The position numbers and the translations under genes are program-made. Source: a virus. From it: 64,000 nt of DNA. The notes below the pieces were generated by a model. It was not told the origin of the DNA. It did not search any database and worked only from the letters and a program-made list of their open reading frames with translations. Where the stretch lies: IMG/VR virus record IMGVR_UViG_3300050821_016647, positions 1 through 64,000 of that record, one strand, 5' to 3'. The first letter of the stretch is position 1, and each line of letters opens with the position of its first letter. This document shows, in pieces, positions 1 through 8,363 of the stretch.

Positions 1-90
1 TTGCCCCGCGTCTCGGCCGATGTCGGGGATTGGCGACTTTCCGATGATCTCGCGGATCGTGTTCAACAGGTGAGCGTCGCCGCGGGTCAT
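1..90 (-). CDS. N-terminal fragment of unknown protein (runs off left edge)
   Basis: The reading frame begins at an ATG that overlaps the stop of the ComM-like gene as ATGA and stays open for 30 codons to the window edge. It starts MTRGDAHLLNTIREIIG. Tight translational coupling supports a real gene in the same operon. Too little is present to assign a family. Confidence 0.5.
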   Translation of the reverse strand, partial: MTRGDAHLLNTIREIIGKSPIPDIGRDAGQ

Positions 91-1487
91 GGCTTCACTC
101 GGAACGTGAGCGCCTCGGCCATGTGCGGGCCGGTGATGAGATCCGTGTCGTCGAGTGCGGCGATGGTGCGAGCGACGCGAGGAATGGTCCGCTCGTATTC
201 GACGGCCAGCGCCGCGACGGAGCTAGTCTTGTCGAAAAGTTTCTGCGCCTCGGGTGAGATTTTCGGGATGGAGGATTCTAGAATCTTCCGCGCCACCTCG
301 ACGCGCACTCGTACGGATTCGTTGTTGTCGCTCGACGTGCGGCCCGACGTGACGGCGGCGATGCGATAGTCGGGGACCTCGACGCGCATCGCGAACAGCG
401 ACTCGTAGGACGCGGCACGCTCCCGAAAGCGCTTCAGTCGCTCGGGGGTGCACTGGCACCCGGTGACGTACGATGGCCCGCATTCGCACTTGTTCGTCGC
501 GCCGACGAGCAGCGGCGAGGCCGGCATCGTCGCCGTGCGTCGCAGTGTGACCTTGCCTTCGGACAAGACGCGGGCGAGCGCTTCGAGCGCGCTCTTTCGG
601 AACTCCTGCACTTCATCAAGAAAGAGCACGCCGTGATGACCGAGCGTGACCTCTCCCGGGCGCGGGTGATCGCCACCGCCGAGCAGGCCCAGCTCGCTCA
701 CGGTGTGATGGGGAGCGCGGAAGGGTCGGGAGACCGGGGCGCCTTTCAAAGCTTGTCCCCACCCTCCGCCGCGTAGCCCTGCGGCGTCGTGAATGGTGAG
801 CACGTCGAGCGCTTCATCGGCCGTGAGACTCGGCAGGATGCCGGCGAGGCGCCGTGCCGCCGCGGTCTTGCCCGTACCGGGACCGCCGACCAGTAGAAGA
901 GGGTGCCGACCCGCGGCGGAGATTTCGAGCGCGCGACGAACCGCGGGGGAGGGCAGGTCGGCGATGCTGAGATCGGAGACCTCCTCTTTGATGCCGGGGC
1001 TTCCCACGAGCCGCAGGTTCCCGTTGACGGCCGCGTCGGCGAGAGACTCGCACGAGAGCACCTTTGCGCTCGTCGCGGTAGCGTCGAAAGCGTTGCCGGC
1101 CGGGACGACGATCTCACCTTTCCCGACGGCGCGAGCGTGTGCGACGACGCCGCGAACGGAACGTAGTAGGCCGTCAAGGGCTAGCTCGCCGATGTAGACG
1201 GCGTCGCCGCGCCAGATTCCGTTGTTGCGCAGCCCCGTTATGGCGAGAGCAATCGCCAGGTCGAGGCTCCCAGGATAGCCTGTGACCTCGGGCGTCACGG
1301 TGACGTCGACGTTACCGGCCTCGATACCGCACTGGGCGAGTGCCGACTTGACTCGCACGCGAGCCTCGCGCATCGCAACGGCCGGTATGCCTTCGATGAG
1401 AATCCCACCAGCCGCGCTAGCTTTAGCCGTGATAGTGACCGGACGGGATTCGATGCCTACGAGGACGGCGGAACGAACGGTGATCAT
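87..1487 (-). CDS. ComM/YifB-like Mg-chelatase family AAA+ ATPase
   Basis: This 466-residue protein has the ComM/YifB layout. An N-terminal Lon-protease-like fold (about 1-165) is followed by an AAA+ module with Walker A GGPGTGKT (201-208), the family motif SRPFRAPHHT (about 253-262), Walker B VLFLDE (287-292) and a cysteine pair region CECG...CQC. Chromosomal ComM is a hexameric helicase that promotes branch migration during natural transformation, and its usual length is about 500 residues. The start was chosen at ATG 1487, which has AGAGG just upstream and overlaps the preceding stop. On a mobile element it may serve recombination or replication, which is inference. Confidence 0.85.
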   Translation of the reverse strand: MITVRSAVLVGIESRPVTITAKASAAGGILIEGIPAVAMREARVRVKSALAQCGIEAGNVDVTVTPEVTGYPGSLDLAIALAITGLRNNGIWRGDAVYIGELALDGLLRSVRGVVAHARAVGKGEIVVPAGNAFDATATSAKVLSCESLADAAVNGNLRLVGSPGIKEEVSDLSIADLPSPAVRRALEISAAGRHPLLLVGGPGTGKTAAARRLAGILPSLTADEALDVLTIHDAAGLRGGGWGQALKGAPVSRPFRAPHHTVSELGLLGGGDHPRPGEVTLGHHGVLFLDEVQEFRKSALEALARVLSEGKVTLRRTATMPASPLLVGATNKCECGPSYVTGCQCTPERLKRFRERAASYESLFAMRVEVPDYRIAAVTSGRTSSDNNESVRVRVEVARKILESSIPKISPEAQKLFDKTSSVAALAVEYERTIPRVARTIAALDDTDLITGPHMAEALTFRVKP

Positions 1488-1822
1488 GAAGCCTCTTTTT
1501 GGTAGACGCCGGTTTTGGAATAGATGCTTTGAATGGGTTTCCCCTCTTCCCAGTCGAGTATCTGGTCTGCACTTCGGCCCCATGCGATGAGAGCCTCGCG
1601 CGCCGTGTCGAATGCGGAAACGTCGAAACCAATCCCGGTGGGAGCGTCGGGGGAATGAGTCCAGTACAGCTCGCGCGTCGATGCGTGCCAACGAGGCTTA
1701 CCGGCGGCCGTCGTGCCGTAGGTCAAACTACGAATCAGAATGCCGGCGCGCTTGCCTTTGAAGAGGATGGGGAAGGTGGTCACTCCAGAGTGTGTCTGTT
1801 GGTGAACGAGTGAGGTGCTCAC
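1484..1822 (-). CDS. Unknown protein, possibly frameshifted at its 5' end
   Basis: An open frame of 112 residues from a GTG ends in an ATGA overlap with the ComM-like gene. The body (FKGKRAGILIRSL, ELYWTHSPDAPTGIGF) reads like normal coding sequence. The GTG has no recognisable ribosome site, and a TGA lies just upstream in frame. A well-started ORF in another frame (1728-1898) covers the same DNA, so the true product may be a fusion of the two across a frameshift. No family recognised. Confidence 0.55.
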   Translation of the reverse strand: MSTSLVHQQTHSGVTTFPILFKGKRAGILIRSLTYGTTAAGKPRWHASTRELYWTHSPDAPTGIGFDVSAFDTAREALIAWGRSADQILDWEEGKPIQSIYSKTGVYQKEAS

Positions 1823-1898
1823 CGCGCGTCAGAGTGAAACGACGGCCCCCGATAGACAGGAAGGAATTGGCCGGTGCTGAGAGCTTGGTAGCGGTCAT
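1728..1898 (-). CDS. Short ORF overlapping the 5' half of the next gene
   Basis: An ATG at 1898 has a strong GAGGAAAC ribosome site and overlaps the upstream stop as ATGA. It opens 56 codons beginning MTATKLSAPANSFLSIGGR. The first 25 or so codons look coding, but the remainder shadows the better frame of 1484-1822. Either this is the true 5' end of that gene, joined by a frameshift, or a short overlapping gene. Confidence 0.35.
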   Translation of the reverse strand: MTATKLSAPANSFLSIGGRRFTLTRGEHLTRSPTDTLWSDHLPHPLQRQARRHSDS

Positions 1899-2122
1899 GT
1901 TTCCTCAAGCGGCGTAGTGAATTCCCAATTCGCATTGAGCGCTTCCATATCCAGGTCGATCCCCTCTACGGGCATCGTGCGTGTTTCGGGGGTGAAGCCG
2001 TCTACGCGCAGCGCGATAGCGATGGCTTCGTTGACGTTGGCCTCCGGTGTGTCATCGGGAATTTTGACCCATCCGTCCGTGCACGTGCGAACCGGAATGT
2101 TCGTGACAAATACGCGCTTCAC
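1895..2122 (-). CDS. Small unknown protein (75 aa)
   Basis: The start is a GTG that overlaps the stop of the methyltransferase gene as GTGA. The protein begins MKRVFVTNIPVRTCTDGW and ends with an acidic tail. No domain recognised. Coupled on both sides within the same operon. Confidence 0.6.
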   Translation of the reverse strand: MKRVFVTNIPVRTCTDGWVKIPDDTPEANVNEAIAIALRVDGFTPETRTMPVEGIDLDMEALNANWEFTTPLEET

Positions 2123-4182
2123 GACGGCCCCCGCATTGTGAGCAGTACGGTTCGCACTCCGGTCCCGTCGAACGTGCCGGCCGGTAGCTCCTCCCACGTC
2201 TCGGCCAGAGGCTTGAGCTTCTCTGCTTGCCGCGGACCTCCGGCGCAGATGGCGACGAGTCGACCGCCGGGCTTCAGGAACGTACGAGCGCGCATGATGT
2301 GCATGACGTCGACCGCGTCTTTGAAGGGCGGGTTCATGACGACGGCGTCGAACTCGAACGGGGCACCTTCCGCTTCCGGACCGACGAAATCGAGAAAGTC
2401 GGCGCAGTGTGCGTCCGTCAGTCGGGCAAGCCGAGGATTGATCTCCACCGCGGTAACGACGCCGCCGCGCGCCCGAATCGCCTGGACGATGTTTCCCGTA
2501 CCGGCGCTAGGCTCGAGGACGCGGTCGCCCTCGCCGACGCCCGCGAGGCGCACCATGCGCGCCGCCAGGTCGGGAGGCGTCGGAAAGAGCTGGTCCGCCG
2601 AGACGACTTGAACGCCGGCCTTGAGCGTTTCTTTCATCGCCTCGAACTTGTGACGGGTAACGATGACGTCGGGCTTGGAAACACTGGTCCCCTCCCTAGC
2701 GAGCTTCGCCACAATCTGCGCGTCGGAGAGTCCTTCGCTGGCGAGTTGACCGATACGAGGTTCGTGTAGCAGTCGCTCCGGTAGCTCCGGCTTTTTACCG
2801 CCGGGCGGCGGCGGGTCTTTTCGCGGAATGTCCGTGATGAACACCTCGATGTCCTCGAACGAGCCGCCCGGCTTCCACATGGTGCGCTGACGGTGCGCGC
2901 CGTGCTTCTCGTTCTCTTTGACGCGCACGGTACGGTACGAATCGCTGTGCTTGGCGCGATAGTCCCATTCCTTTTTCGTCATCTCGTGGAACGTCTCGCC
3001 CTTGGCGTTCGTGCCGGGGTAGTTGACGAGCGGCGGTAGCTTCGTCGCGGCGGCGACCTTCGCGGCGTCTTCCTCGCTCGGGGGCCGGTAGTCGACGACT
3101 TCCTCGATACCGACTTTCATGCGTCCGTATCGGCCTCGAACGGTGTACGAGTTGACGTCGCCCTTGTTCACTCCGGATTGGGCCACCTTGTTCACGCGCA
3201 AGACCACCGCCCATCCTCGGTGCTCGGTGAGCACCTGTCCGCCGGGCTTCACGTCGAACTTCTCGGCGTGTACCGCGATGTCGCCGGTCTCGCCGAGCAT
3301 GGCGCGCTCGTACGTCAGGCGAAGGTTCAGATGCGAGATCCACCGTTCGCGCCATTCGGCGTTACGCGTGTGCGCCTCGACGGCGCGTTTGGTCGCTTCT
3401 TCGACGGTGATCTCGTTCTTGTCGAGCGCAGACCACGTGCCGTACGGTAGCGCGCGATCGTAGTTGGCAATCTTGAGCGCCTGGTCACGCGTGAGCGTGG
3501 TCGACCAGAACTTGATCCCGCCGATCGACTCGCTGCGCGATTTCTCGTGCTTGCGCAGGTCGGCCTCCAAGCCCTTGATGCGCCTGTGACGTACGCCGGG
3601 GTCCTCTTTGTACTTGGCGAGCCGCAGCGCGCCAGCGGCGCGGCGTTCCCAGTATTTCGACGTCTCCCAGAGCTTGATCGCCTTGCGCATGCCGGACTTG
3701 ATCCGCTCGGCGTCTTTCTCGGCGTGGCGTTGGGAATGGTGGCCGATGAGGATCGGTTGGCCAAGCGGGATGTTGTCCGCAATCGCCGCCACCGCCTCGT
3801 GCGCTCGTTCGGCGTCGTCGGCGCGCTTCTCCTGGTAGACCTCGAACCGCTCGGCGCGTTCCTCGGCGCGCTCGACGAGCGACGTATCTTCGTCGCCGAT
3901 GTCGCCGCACAGCTCGAACGCCAGATCGGCGCGCTCCGGGGTCCACATGGGAGCGACGAACAGCTTTTGCTGTGGTGCCCAGTGGAAGCCGGCGGCCTTG
4001 ACGCGATCGTATAGCTCTTTCGGGAGCCGAGCTACCGAGCGTAGGCGAAGCTTGTTGTCGGCGGGGTCGTAGGTCGCGTCCATGGTGGGGAATGAATGCC
4101 CGGGGCAATTCGGTTTCTGACATACGTGGCAAACGCCGCACGTATCGGGAGAAGTGCAATCGTCGGGTATGGTGGCGTTCAT
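2119..4182 (-). CDS. DUF3560 protein fused to a class I DNA/RNA-type methyltransferase
   Basis: This protein has 687 residues. The N-terminal part has a cysteine cluster (CGVCHVCQKPNCPGH), then a DUF3560-like region (ILIGHHSQRHAEKDAERI and KYWERRAAGA). The C-terminal ~150 residues are a Rossmann methyltransferase with SAM motif VLEPSAGTGN and catalytic motif NPPF, typical of N6-adenine DNA methyltransferases and related enzymes. DUF3560-methyltransferase proteins are common on plasmids and phages. Target inferred to be nucleic acid. ATG 4182 was chosen because longer versions add out-of-character Arg/Ser sequence. Confidence 0.8.
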   Translation of the reverse strand: MNATIPDDCTSPDTCGVCHVCQKPNCPGHSFPTMDATYDPADNKLRLRSVARLPKELYDRVKAAGFHWAPQQKLFVAPMWTPERADLAFELCGDIGDEDTSLVERAEERAERFEVYQEKRADDAERAHEAVAAIADNIPLGQPILIGHHSQRHAEKDAERIKSGMRKAIKLWETSKYWERRAAGALRLAKYKEDPGVRHRRIKGLEADLRKHEKSRSESIGGIKFWSTTLTRDQALKIANYDRALPYGTWSALDKNEITVEEATKRAVEAHTRNAEWRERWISHLNLRLTYERAMLGETGDIAVHAEKFDVKPGGQVLTEHRGWAVVLRVNKVAQSGVNKGDVNSYTVRGRYGRMKVGIEEVVDYRPPSEEDAAKVAAATKLPPLVNYPGTNAKGETFHEMTKKEWDYRAKHSDSYRTVRVKENEKHGAHRQRTMWKPGGSFEDIEVFITDIPRKDPPPPGGKKPELPERLLHEPRIGQLASEGLSDAQIVAKLAREGTSVSKPDVIVTRHKFEAMKETLKAGVQVVSADQLFPTPPDLAARMVRLAGVGEGDRVLEPSAGTGNIVQAIRARGGVVTAVEINPRLARLTDAHCADFLDFVGPEAEGAPFEFDAVVMNPPFKDAVDVMHIMRARTFLKPGGRLVAICAGGPRQAEKLKPLAETWEELPAGTFDGTGVRTVLLTMRGPS

Positions 4183-4382
4183 AGGGTTTGCTCCGAGGTC
4201 TCTTCGAGAATCGCGAGCGCGGTTTTCAGCGCTGCGATTAGGTGCTTGGTCGCCGAGATAGAGATTCGAGCGCGAAAGCTGGTGACGTCGCCTTCGTCTC
4301 CTACGTCCATCATGTCGAGCACGACACGACGCCGGCCGTCCATGTCCGGATAGGCTGAGGCGTGGTCGATCACGGGAAGCAC
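4179..4382 (-). CDS. Small unknown protein (67 aa)
   Basis: A GTG start at 4382, 13 bases inside the upstream gene, gives a compact helical-looking protein with an aspartate-rich middle (MMDVGDEGDVTSF) and a C-terminal helix (LIAALKTALAILEE). It overlaps the methyltransferase start by ATGA. No family recognised. A later ATG within the first 20 codons is an alternative start. Confidence 0.5.
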   Translation of the reverse strand: MLPVIDHASAYPDMDGRRRVVLDMMDVGDEGDVTSFRARISISATKHLIAALKTALAILEETSEQTL

Positions 4383-4504
4383 CACATTCCGAGCTTGATT
4401 GCATACTCCAGTTCTTCGTCGGTCATGGAGTCCACGCAATCCACGATGATGCAATGGTCCCGGACCTCGCACCGTTCGAGTAACTCTTTTCCAATAGGGC
4501 TCAC
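4370..4504 (-). CDS. Very small unknown protein (44 aa)
   Basis: The start is a GTG that forms a GTGA overlap with the upstream stop, after an AGGTCAAACC-type leader. It encodes a 44-residue acidic protein (SMTDEELEYAIKLGMW). Support comes from coupling and a protein-like sequence only. Confidence 0.45.
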   Translation of the reverse strand: MSPIGKELLERCEVRDHCIIVDCVDSMTDEELEYAIKLGMWCFP

Positions 4505-4863
4505 GGTTTGACCTCTTTCGGCTCGTGCGATTCGACCGAGATCCACGCACGGTCGCGTGGTGACGTGCCGTCGGGACCTTCGGTGACCCAGTGCTTGTCG
4601 CAATAGTAGAAGACGCCGCCCCCGCGGTAGTGCTCACACCGCGTAGCGTCCGCGCCGCAGTAGTGCGTGGAGCACTGGCACTTGATCCCAGGGCGGGTCA
4701 CGACGTGACCTCGCGGGTATCGCTTCGCGACCCGGACCTTGCCTACGCACCCCCGGAAAAGGTCAATAAACCAGACGTGCGTGGGCAAGGTGCGAGGCGC
4801 GAGGCTCGACTTGTCGGAGGGGTTCGATGGGGAGACGGTAGACGAACGGCGACGCATTGTCAT
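4501..4863 (-). CDS. Cys/His-rich unknown protein (120 aa)
   Basis: The protein begins with a basic, serine-rich segment followed by a Cys/His-rich region (CQCSTHYCGADATRCEHY, then YYCDKHW) that could bind zinc. It is coupled to neighbours by ATGA at its start and GTGA at its end. No family recognised. Confidence 0.6.
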   Translation of the reverse strand: MTMRRRSSTVSPSNPSDKSSLAPRTLPTHVWFIDLFRGCVGKVRVAKRYPRGHVVTRPGIKCQCSTHYCGADATRCEHYRGGGVFYYCDKHWVTEGPDGTSPRDRAWISVESHEPKEVKP

Positions 4864-5207
4864 CTCCAGTCTTTTGGTAGTGAGCGTCCGGCTTTTGGCC
4901 GGCGTGGTACGGCGCGAGGCGATCGACCTTCGTTATTTGATAGGTATTCGTCCAGCTGAATGAACAGCTCGACCATGCGCGCCGGGTCTTTTGAAATGTC
5001 CTCGTAGCAACGTCGCGCGAGTTTGCGCAGCTCGACGAGCGCCGCGTCGGGGTCCGTGATCTCGGGGAGTGAATGCCAGCACGGCGCCACGTGGAAGCCT
5101 CGCCCGCCGCACTTCGGGCAAACGTCCGTGTGAGAGACGCCGCAAATCTGACAGCACCCGTCCGCGCCTACGTTGCAGTCGGAGTCTTTCGCGTGCTTTG
5201 CGCTCAT
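4860..5207 (-). CDS. Zinc-ribbon-like unknown protein (115 aa)
   Basis: The N-terminal 50 residues carry paired cysteines (CCQICG, CPKCGGRGFHVAPC) resembling phage zinc ribbons. A helical region follows and the C-terminus is basic. The start at 5207 overlaps the upstream stop as ATGA; an in-frame ATG three codons earlier is less well placed. Confidence 0.6.
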   Translation of the reverse strand: MSAKHAKDSDCNVGADGCCQICGVSHTDVCPKCGGRGFHVAPCWHSLPEITDPDAALVELRKLARRCYEDISKDPARMVELFIQLDEYLSNNEGRSPRAVPRRPKAGRSLPKDWR

Positions 5208-5728
5208 GACGAGCACGCTTTCTGATGCGCCTCGGTCTCAGAAAAACCTTTCGCGCGTAGCGCCGCATAACTGCGCTGCCAGCGAATCCACGGCCGGAGC
5301 AAATCCCGGACGATGTAGGGTAGGCCGCATTCCTCCGTGACTCCGTCCGCGCTCGGTTCGGCATTCAGGAATGCCTCATCGTCGGGGACGTCCAGGTTCC
5401 AAGCGCCTTGTGCTAGGTGGTGCAGCGCGTCGTTTTCGGCGTCCTCGCGATCCTGCTTGGGCGTCGTCATGAAGTAGGGGTTCGAGAGCGTATCGACCCA
5501 ATACGACCAGCCCTCTAGGGTCGGCGCTACTACCGCCACGTGGCCACGCCAGCGAAGCACGCGTGCGCCTCGGTCAAGCCTCGCGAGCGCCGAGAGCGTT
5601 TCGTGCTCGCACGTGAGCGCCGCTTCTTTCGGAGTCGGCCGCATGCATTCGACCGGTCCGAATTTCGCCTTGTGACCGACGACGCGCCGGCCGCGAATGT
5701 CTTTGACCTTGCGGACGGTGGGCTTCAT
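5204..5728 (-). CDS. Unknown protein (174 aa)
   Basis: A basic N-terminus (MKPTVRKVKDIRGRRVVGH) precedes a mixed soluble domain with several tryptophans and ends in a short helical segment (GFSETEAHQKACSS). ATGA overlaps exist on both sides. No domain recognised. Confidence 0.6.
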   Translation of the reverse strand: MKPTVRKVKDIRGRRVVGHKAKFGPVECMRPTPKEAALTCEHETLSALARLDRGARVLRWRGHVAVVAPTLEGWSYWVDTLSNPYFMTTPKQDREDAENDALHHLAQGAWNLDVPDDEAFLNAEPSADGVTEECGLPYIVRDLLRPWIRWQRSYAALRAKGFSETEAHQKACSS

Positions 5729-6042
5729 GCGAACACCTGCGCGCGAACGAGCACGAAGCGTTCGCAGTCGGCAATGGTGACCGAGGGGAGACGGTTTTCA
5801 ACGCACTTGATCATGAGGCGTGCGCCGGCTTCCGTGTCGAACGGACCGATAGCGAATTTGAACCGGTCGCCGTGCGTCTCCTCCGTGGGCACCACGTCGG
5901 AGTGAAAGAGCGCGAGCTTGCCGAGTCGGGTGGAGTATCCGACGTACGGACGGACACGGCCGTCGAGCCGGCGCGGCGGTAGGAGCGCGACGAGTTTGCC
6001 GGCGACGAAGATCGACTCAGGTTTGCGTGACGGCGTGCTCAC
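5725..6042 (-). CDS. Unknown protein (105 aa)
   Basis: A compact soluble protein beginning MSTPSRKPESIFVAGKLVA, with a beta-rich core and a segment FKFAIGPFDTEAGARLMI. Coupled to both neighbours by ATGA. No known family recognised. Confidence 0.6.
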   Translation of the reverse strand: MSTPSRKPESIFVAGKLVALLPPRRLDGRVRPYVGYSTRLGKLALFHSDVVPTEETHGDRFKFAIGPFDTEAGARLMIKCVENRLPSVTIADCERFVLVRAQVFA

Positions 6043-6707
6043 GGCGACACCTCCGCCGCCGGTCCCGCGTACGTCGCACGCGCCGCCATTTCGGCGACGT
6101 CGCGCGCGTCGGCCGGATCGTCGCTATTCTCGGCGGCTTCCTTCGCTTCGCCGCGTACGTATTCGAGGCCCCCGTAGAAGCCCCAACAGTCGTCGAGCGT
6201 TTCACCCTCGCGGCCCTTGACGCTGTAACCGTAGACTTGGCCGGTGAGGTACTCGTCATACGCTTCGACCTCTTGCCGGATGTAGCGCGTTAGCTCCTCC
6301 GCCGTCGGGACGGACGCGCCCGATTCGGCGCCGCCCATCATCTTCTCCACGTTTGAGCGGGTGACGTATCCCCACCCGACTTGTCCGGAATCCCACCGAT
6401 CGTGAAATGGGTTGGCGTCGCCGGCGCGCATGGTGATCCCGCTGTGGTCGTAGAGATAGAGCGCGAGCACGGCGAGGATTTCGTCACCCTCGGCCGCGAT
6501 CTTCTCGCGCAACGTTTCGAGGCTCATCGGCTCGATTCGCTTCTCTTCGTCGCCGAGCACAAGCCGGCGATGCCAGCACGCGAGCGTGGACCAGTTATCG
6601 TAGTCGCGTGGCGACATTGGCTCGGGGTCGCGAAAAATCTTGACCGTCCGTCCCGCGTGCTCGAATTTCTCGACGAGATACTCTCGGTCGAAAGTGCTGC
6701 TAGTCAT
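6039..6707 (-). CDS. Phage/plasmid-type unknown protein (222 aa), first gene of an operon
   Basis: The protein has an antirestriction-region-like composition: acidic, tryptophan- and tyrosine-rich, with a conserved-looking DDCWGFYGGLEYV segment near residue 180. Similar WGFYG segments occur in phage and plasmid proteins of unknown function. It is the first gene after a clear promoter and a GC hairpin, with ribosome site AAAGGTC. Function not assigned. Confidence 0.65.
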   Translation of the reverse strand: MTSSTFDREYLVEKFEHAGRTVKIFRDPEPMSPRDYDNWSTLACWHRRLVLGDEEKRIEPMSLETLREKIAAEGDEILAVLALYLYDHSGITMRAGDANPFHDRWDSGQVGWGYVTRSNVEKMMGGAESGASVPTAEELTRYIRQEVEAYDEYLTGQVYGYSVKGREGETLDDCWGFYGGLEYVRGEAKEAAENSDDPADARDVAEMAARATYAGPAAEVSP

Positions 6708-6723
6708 CAGGGTTGACCTTTCT

Positions 6724-6743
6724 CCGCGGGCTCGACCCCGCGG
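6724..6743 (-). other. GC-rich leader hairpin
   Basis: A 7-bp perfect inverted repeat (CCGCGGG, 6-base loop, CCCGCGG) lies in the leader between the promoter and the ribosome site of the 222-residue gene. It may modulate translation or stabilise the 5' end. Confidence 0.45.
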
Positions 6744-6761
6744 CTCCCTTATGTCTCGTAC

Positions 6762-6789
6762 ATGATACGCATGGCGCGTCGATCGTCAA
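6762..6789 (-). promoter_or_regulatory. Sigma70-type promoter with shared GCGTATCATG box
   Basis: The minus strand reads TTGACG (6784-6789), a 16-base spacer and TATCAT (6762-6767), followed by GTACGAGACA. The same -10 box with flanking GCG...G(C/T)(G/A)CGAGACA recurs at 10128, 11813 and 11874. The -35 lies in the end of the upstream gene. Confidence 0.75.
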
Positions 6790-7307
6790 GCTCTCTTTTT
6801 CGTCTCGGTCTCGTGCTGTGCCTTGAGTACGCGAATCGCGTCCGCTGCGGTCTCGGGAGTCTGGTGCTTGCGCAGGTAGCGGCCGTCCCACGTGTAGACG
6901 CGGCACCTTTCAGAGGAGAAAATCCGCGGAACGCTTTCCGCGAAATGCACGGCGTCATGTCCTACGCCGTCGACATACGTAACGTCGTTCAGGTGCGTGC
7001 CGTGCTCGCGAAGGATCCAAACGAACGGAATCGACGGGTCGAGCTGATTGAGGTACGCGCGATCGTGCACGTATAAATCGCGCCGGTACTTGACCGGCCA
7101 ACCTACGCGTTCGGCCTCGGCTAGGATTGCGTCCCAGTGTGGCGCGGCCTTGCAGCGCGCGGTCCCTCCGCTGTAGACGTTCTCGCCGGACCATTCGCCG
7201 CGAGAGCATTCGGGCGAAGTGCAGTCTTGCACGTTATGCGTTACGACGGTGGGGGCACCCCACGTCGCATGGGGAACAGTAGGCGGGGGCGGGGGTCGGC
7301 GCTTCAT
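6786..7307 (-). CDS. Unknown protein (173 aa)
   Basis: After a basic-proline N-terminus (MKRRPPPPPTVPHATW) the protein is a mixed alpha/beta domain with CTSPECSRGEW near residue 30 and a C-terminal helix rich in charge. It overlaps the upstream gene by ATGA at its start and ends at a promoter. No family recognised. Confidence 0.6.
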   Translation of the reverse strand: MKRRPPPPPTVPHATWGAPTVVTHNVQDCTSPECSRGEWSGENVYSGGTARCKAAPHWDAILAEAERVGWPVKYRRDLYVHDRAYLNQLDPSIPFVWILREHGTHLNDVTYVDGVGHDAVHFAESVPRIFSSERCRVYTWDGRYLRKHQTPETAADAIRVLKAQHETETKKRA

Positions 7308-7624
7308 CGCTTCACCCGAAAATCGGTGGATACCAGATTGCCGCCTTCGGGGACGTCGACGGCTTGACGTGATGTCGGCGAGAACACGAGCGCTCGGCGC
7401 TCGGTGTAGCGCTTGTCCACGTCGATCACGTCGACGATGAGTACCTCTTCTCCGTCACGCTTCGGGATGAAGGAGATATTCACCTGTGCGAGGCGAACGC
7501 CTCTCGTGTCGACCAAATCAACGGATCCGGTGTCGCCGTCGCCAACGACGAGCGCCGTACGGATGAATTGGCCGTCGTCATACAGGCGTGTTTTCGTGAA
7601 CGCGTTTATCTTGGGCTTTCTCAT
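7304..7624 (-). CDS. Unknown protein (106 aa)
   Basis: The start at ATG 7624 overlaps the upstream stop; the longer open frame upstream is Arg-rich shadow sequence. The protein begins MRKPKINAFTKTRLYDDG and is beta-rich with alternating hydrophobics. No domain recognised. Confidence 0.6.
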   Translation of the reverse strand: MRKPKINAFTKTRLYDDGQFIRTALVVGDGDTGSVDLVDTRGVRLAQVNISFIPKRDGEEVLIVDVIDVDKRYTERRALVFSPTSRQAVDVPEGGNLVSTDFRVKR

Positions 7625-7896
7625 GAGTGTAGGCTCCATCCGTCCTCGAATCCGTTGCCGTGGTAGCAGAGACCCACCGTCATGCGGCCTAGTCCGGTCG
7701 CGCAATCGGCGACCCAAAGGCTCGGGGCGAGCGCTTCCCAGGGGAAACCGTCCGGCCGGATACGGGTCATGCCGAGACGTCGAAGCTGCGCCCACATGCG
7801 ACGAGCGCTCGGGTAGACCGAGAGAATCCACGCTAGCGTAGCGCGGTCTTGCGGTCGGATGTCGGCGCGACGTATCTGGATACCGTCAGCTTTCAC
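7621..7896 (-). CDS. Unknown protein (91 aa)
   Basis: A small soluble protein beginning MKADGIQIRRADIRPQDR with a tryptophan-rich second half. Coupled by ATGA on both sides. No domain recognised. Confidence 0.55.
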   Translation of the reverse strand: MKADGIQIRRADIRPQDRATLAWILSVYPSARRMWAQLRRLGMTRIRPDGFPWEALAPSLWVADCATGLGRMTVGLCYHGNGFEDGWSLHS

Positions 7897-8261
7897 GGCT
7901 GTTCCCCTAGCAAGGTGAGGATTGCCGAGCAGAGCCCCGCGGCGTCTTCCTGGTCGATACCGTTGCCGTCTTCGCTACGGTACTGGTCGAGCAGAGCCCG
8001 TGCCGTCGTTGTGACGCGCTCGACCGCTACCGCGCCGTCCCGGTCGATGCGTTGCCCGAGTGTGAGCTTGGGAGCGTTCAGCTCCGCCGCCAGCCTGTTC
8101 AGACCCTTGCGGACCATGTCCGCCTCCTCTGCGGTCTGACAGTACGCAAGGATCGCGTCGTTGCTCGGGTGGAGTACGTGCCACCGTTCTTCGTCGACGC
8201 GGTCCGCGCTGAAACGTTCCACGTGTCGAATGTCGACGTGGTCGATAACGAAATGAATCAT
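7893..8261 (-). CDS. Unknown protein (122 aa)
   Basis: ATG 8261 follows the ribosome site AAAGGTC, which resembles those at 6707 and 8561. The protein starts MIHFVIDHVDIRHVERF and is mostly helical and acidic. A longer in-frame start would run through the hairpin leader and is unlikely. Function unknown. Confidence 0.6.
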   Translation of the reverse strand: MIHFVIDHVDIRHVERFSADRVDEERWHVLHPSNDAILAYCQTAEEADMVRKGLNRLAAELNAPKLTLGQRIDRDGAVAVERVTTTARALLDQYRSEDGNGIDQEDAAGLCSAILTLLGEQP

Positions 8262-8281
8262 GACCTTTTGACCTTTCGTGA

Positions 8282-8346
8282 CTCCCCCCGAGTCTGACGC
8301 GCCGGGAAGGGACCAACCTACCGCCACGCGCCAGACTCCGGGGGAG
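8282..8346. repeat. 15-bp imperfect inverted repeat (possible terminator)
   Basis: The arms CTCCCCCCGAGTCTG (8282-8296) and CAGACTCCGGGGGAG (8332-8346) pair at 14 of 15 positions around a 35-base loop. It sits between a gene end (8364) and the next start (8261). There is no T-run, so intrinsic termination is uncertain; it could be an mRNA structure or a protein site. Confidence 0.6.
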
Positions 8347-8363
8347 CCGGAGCGATACCGTAG

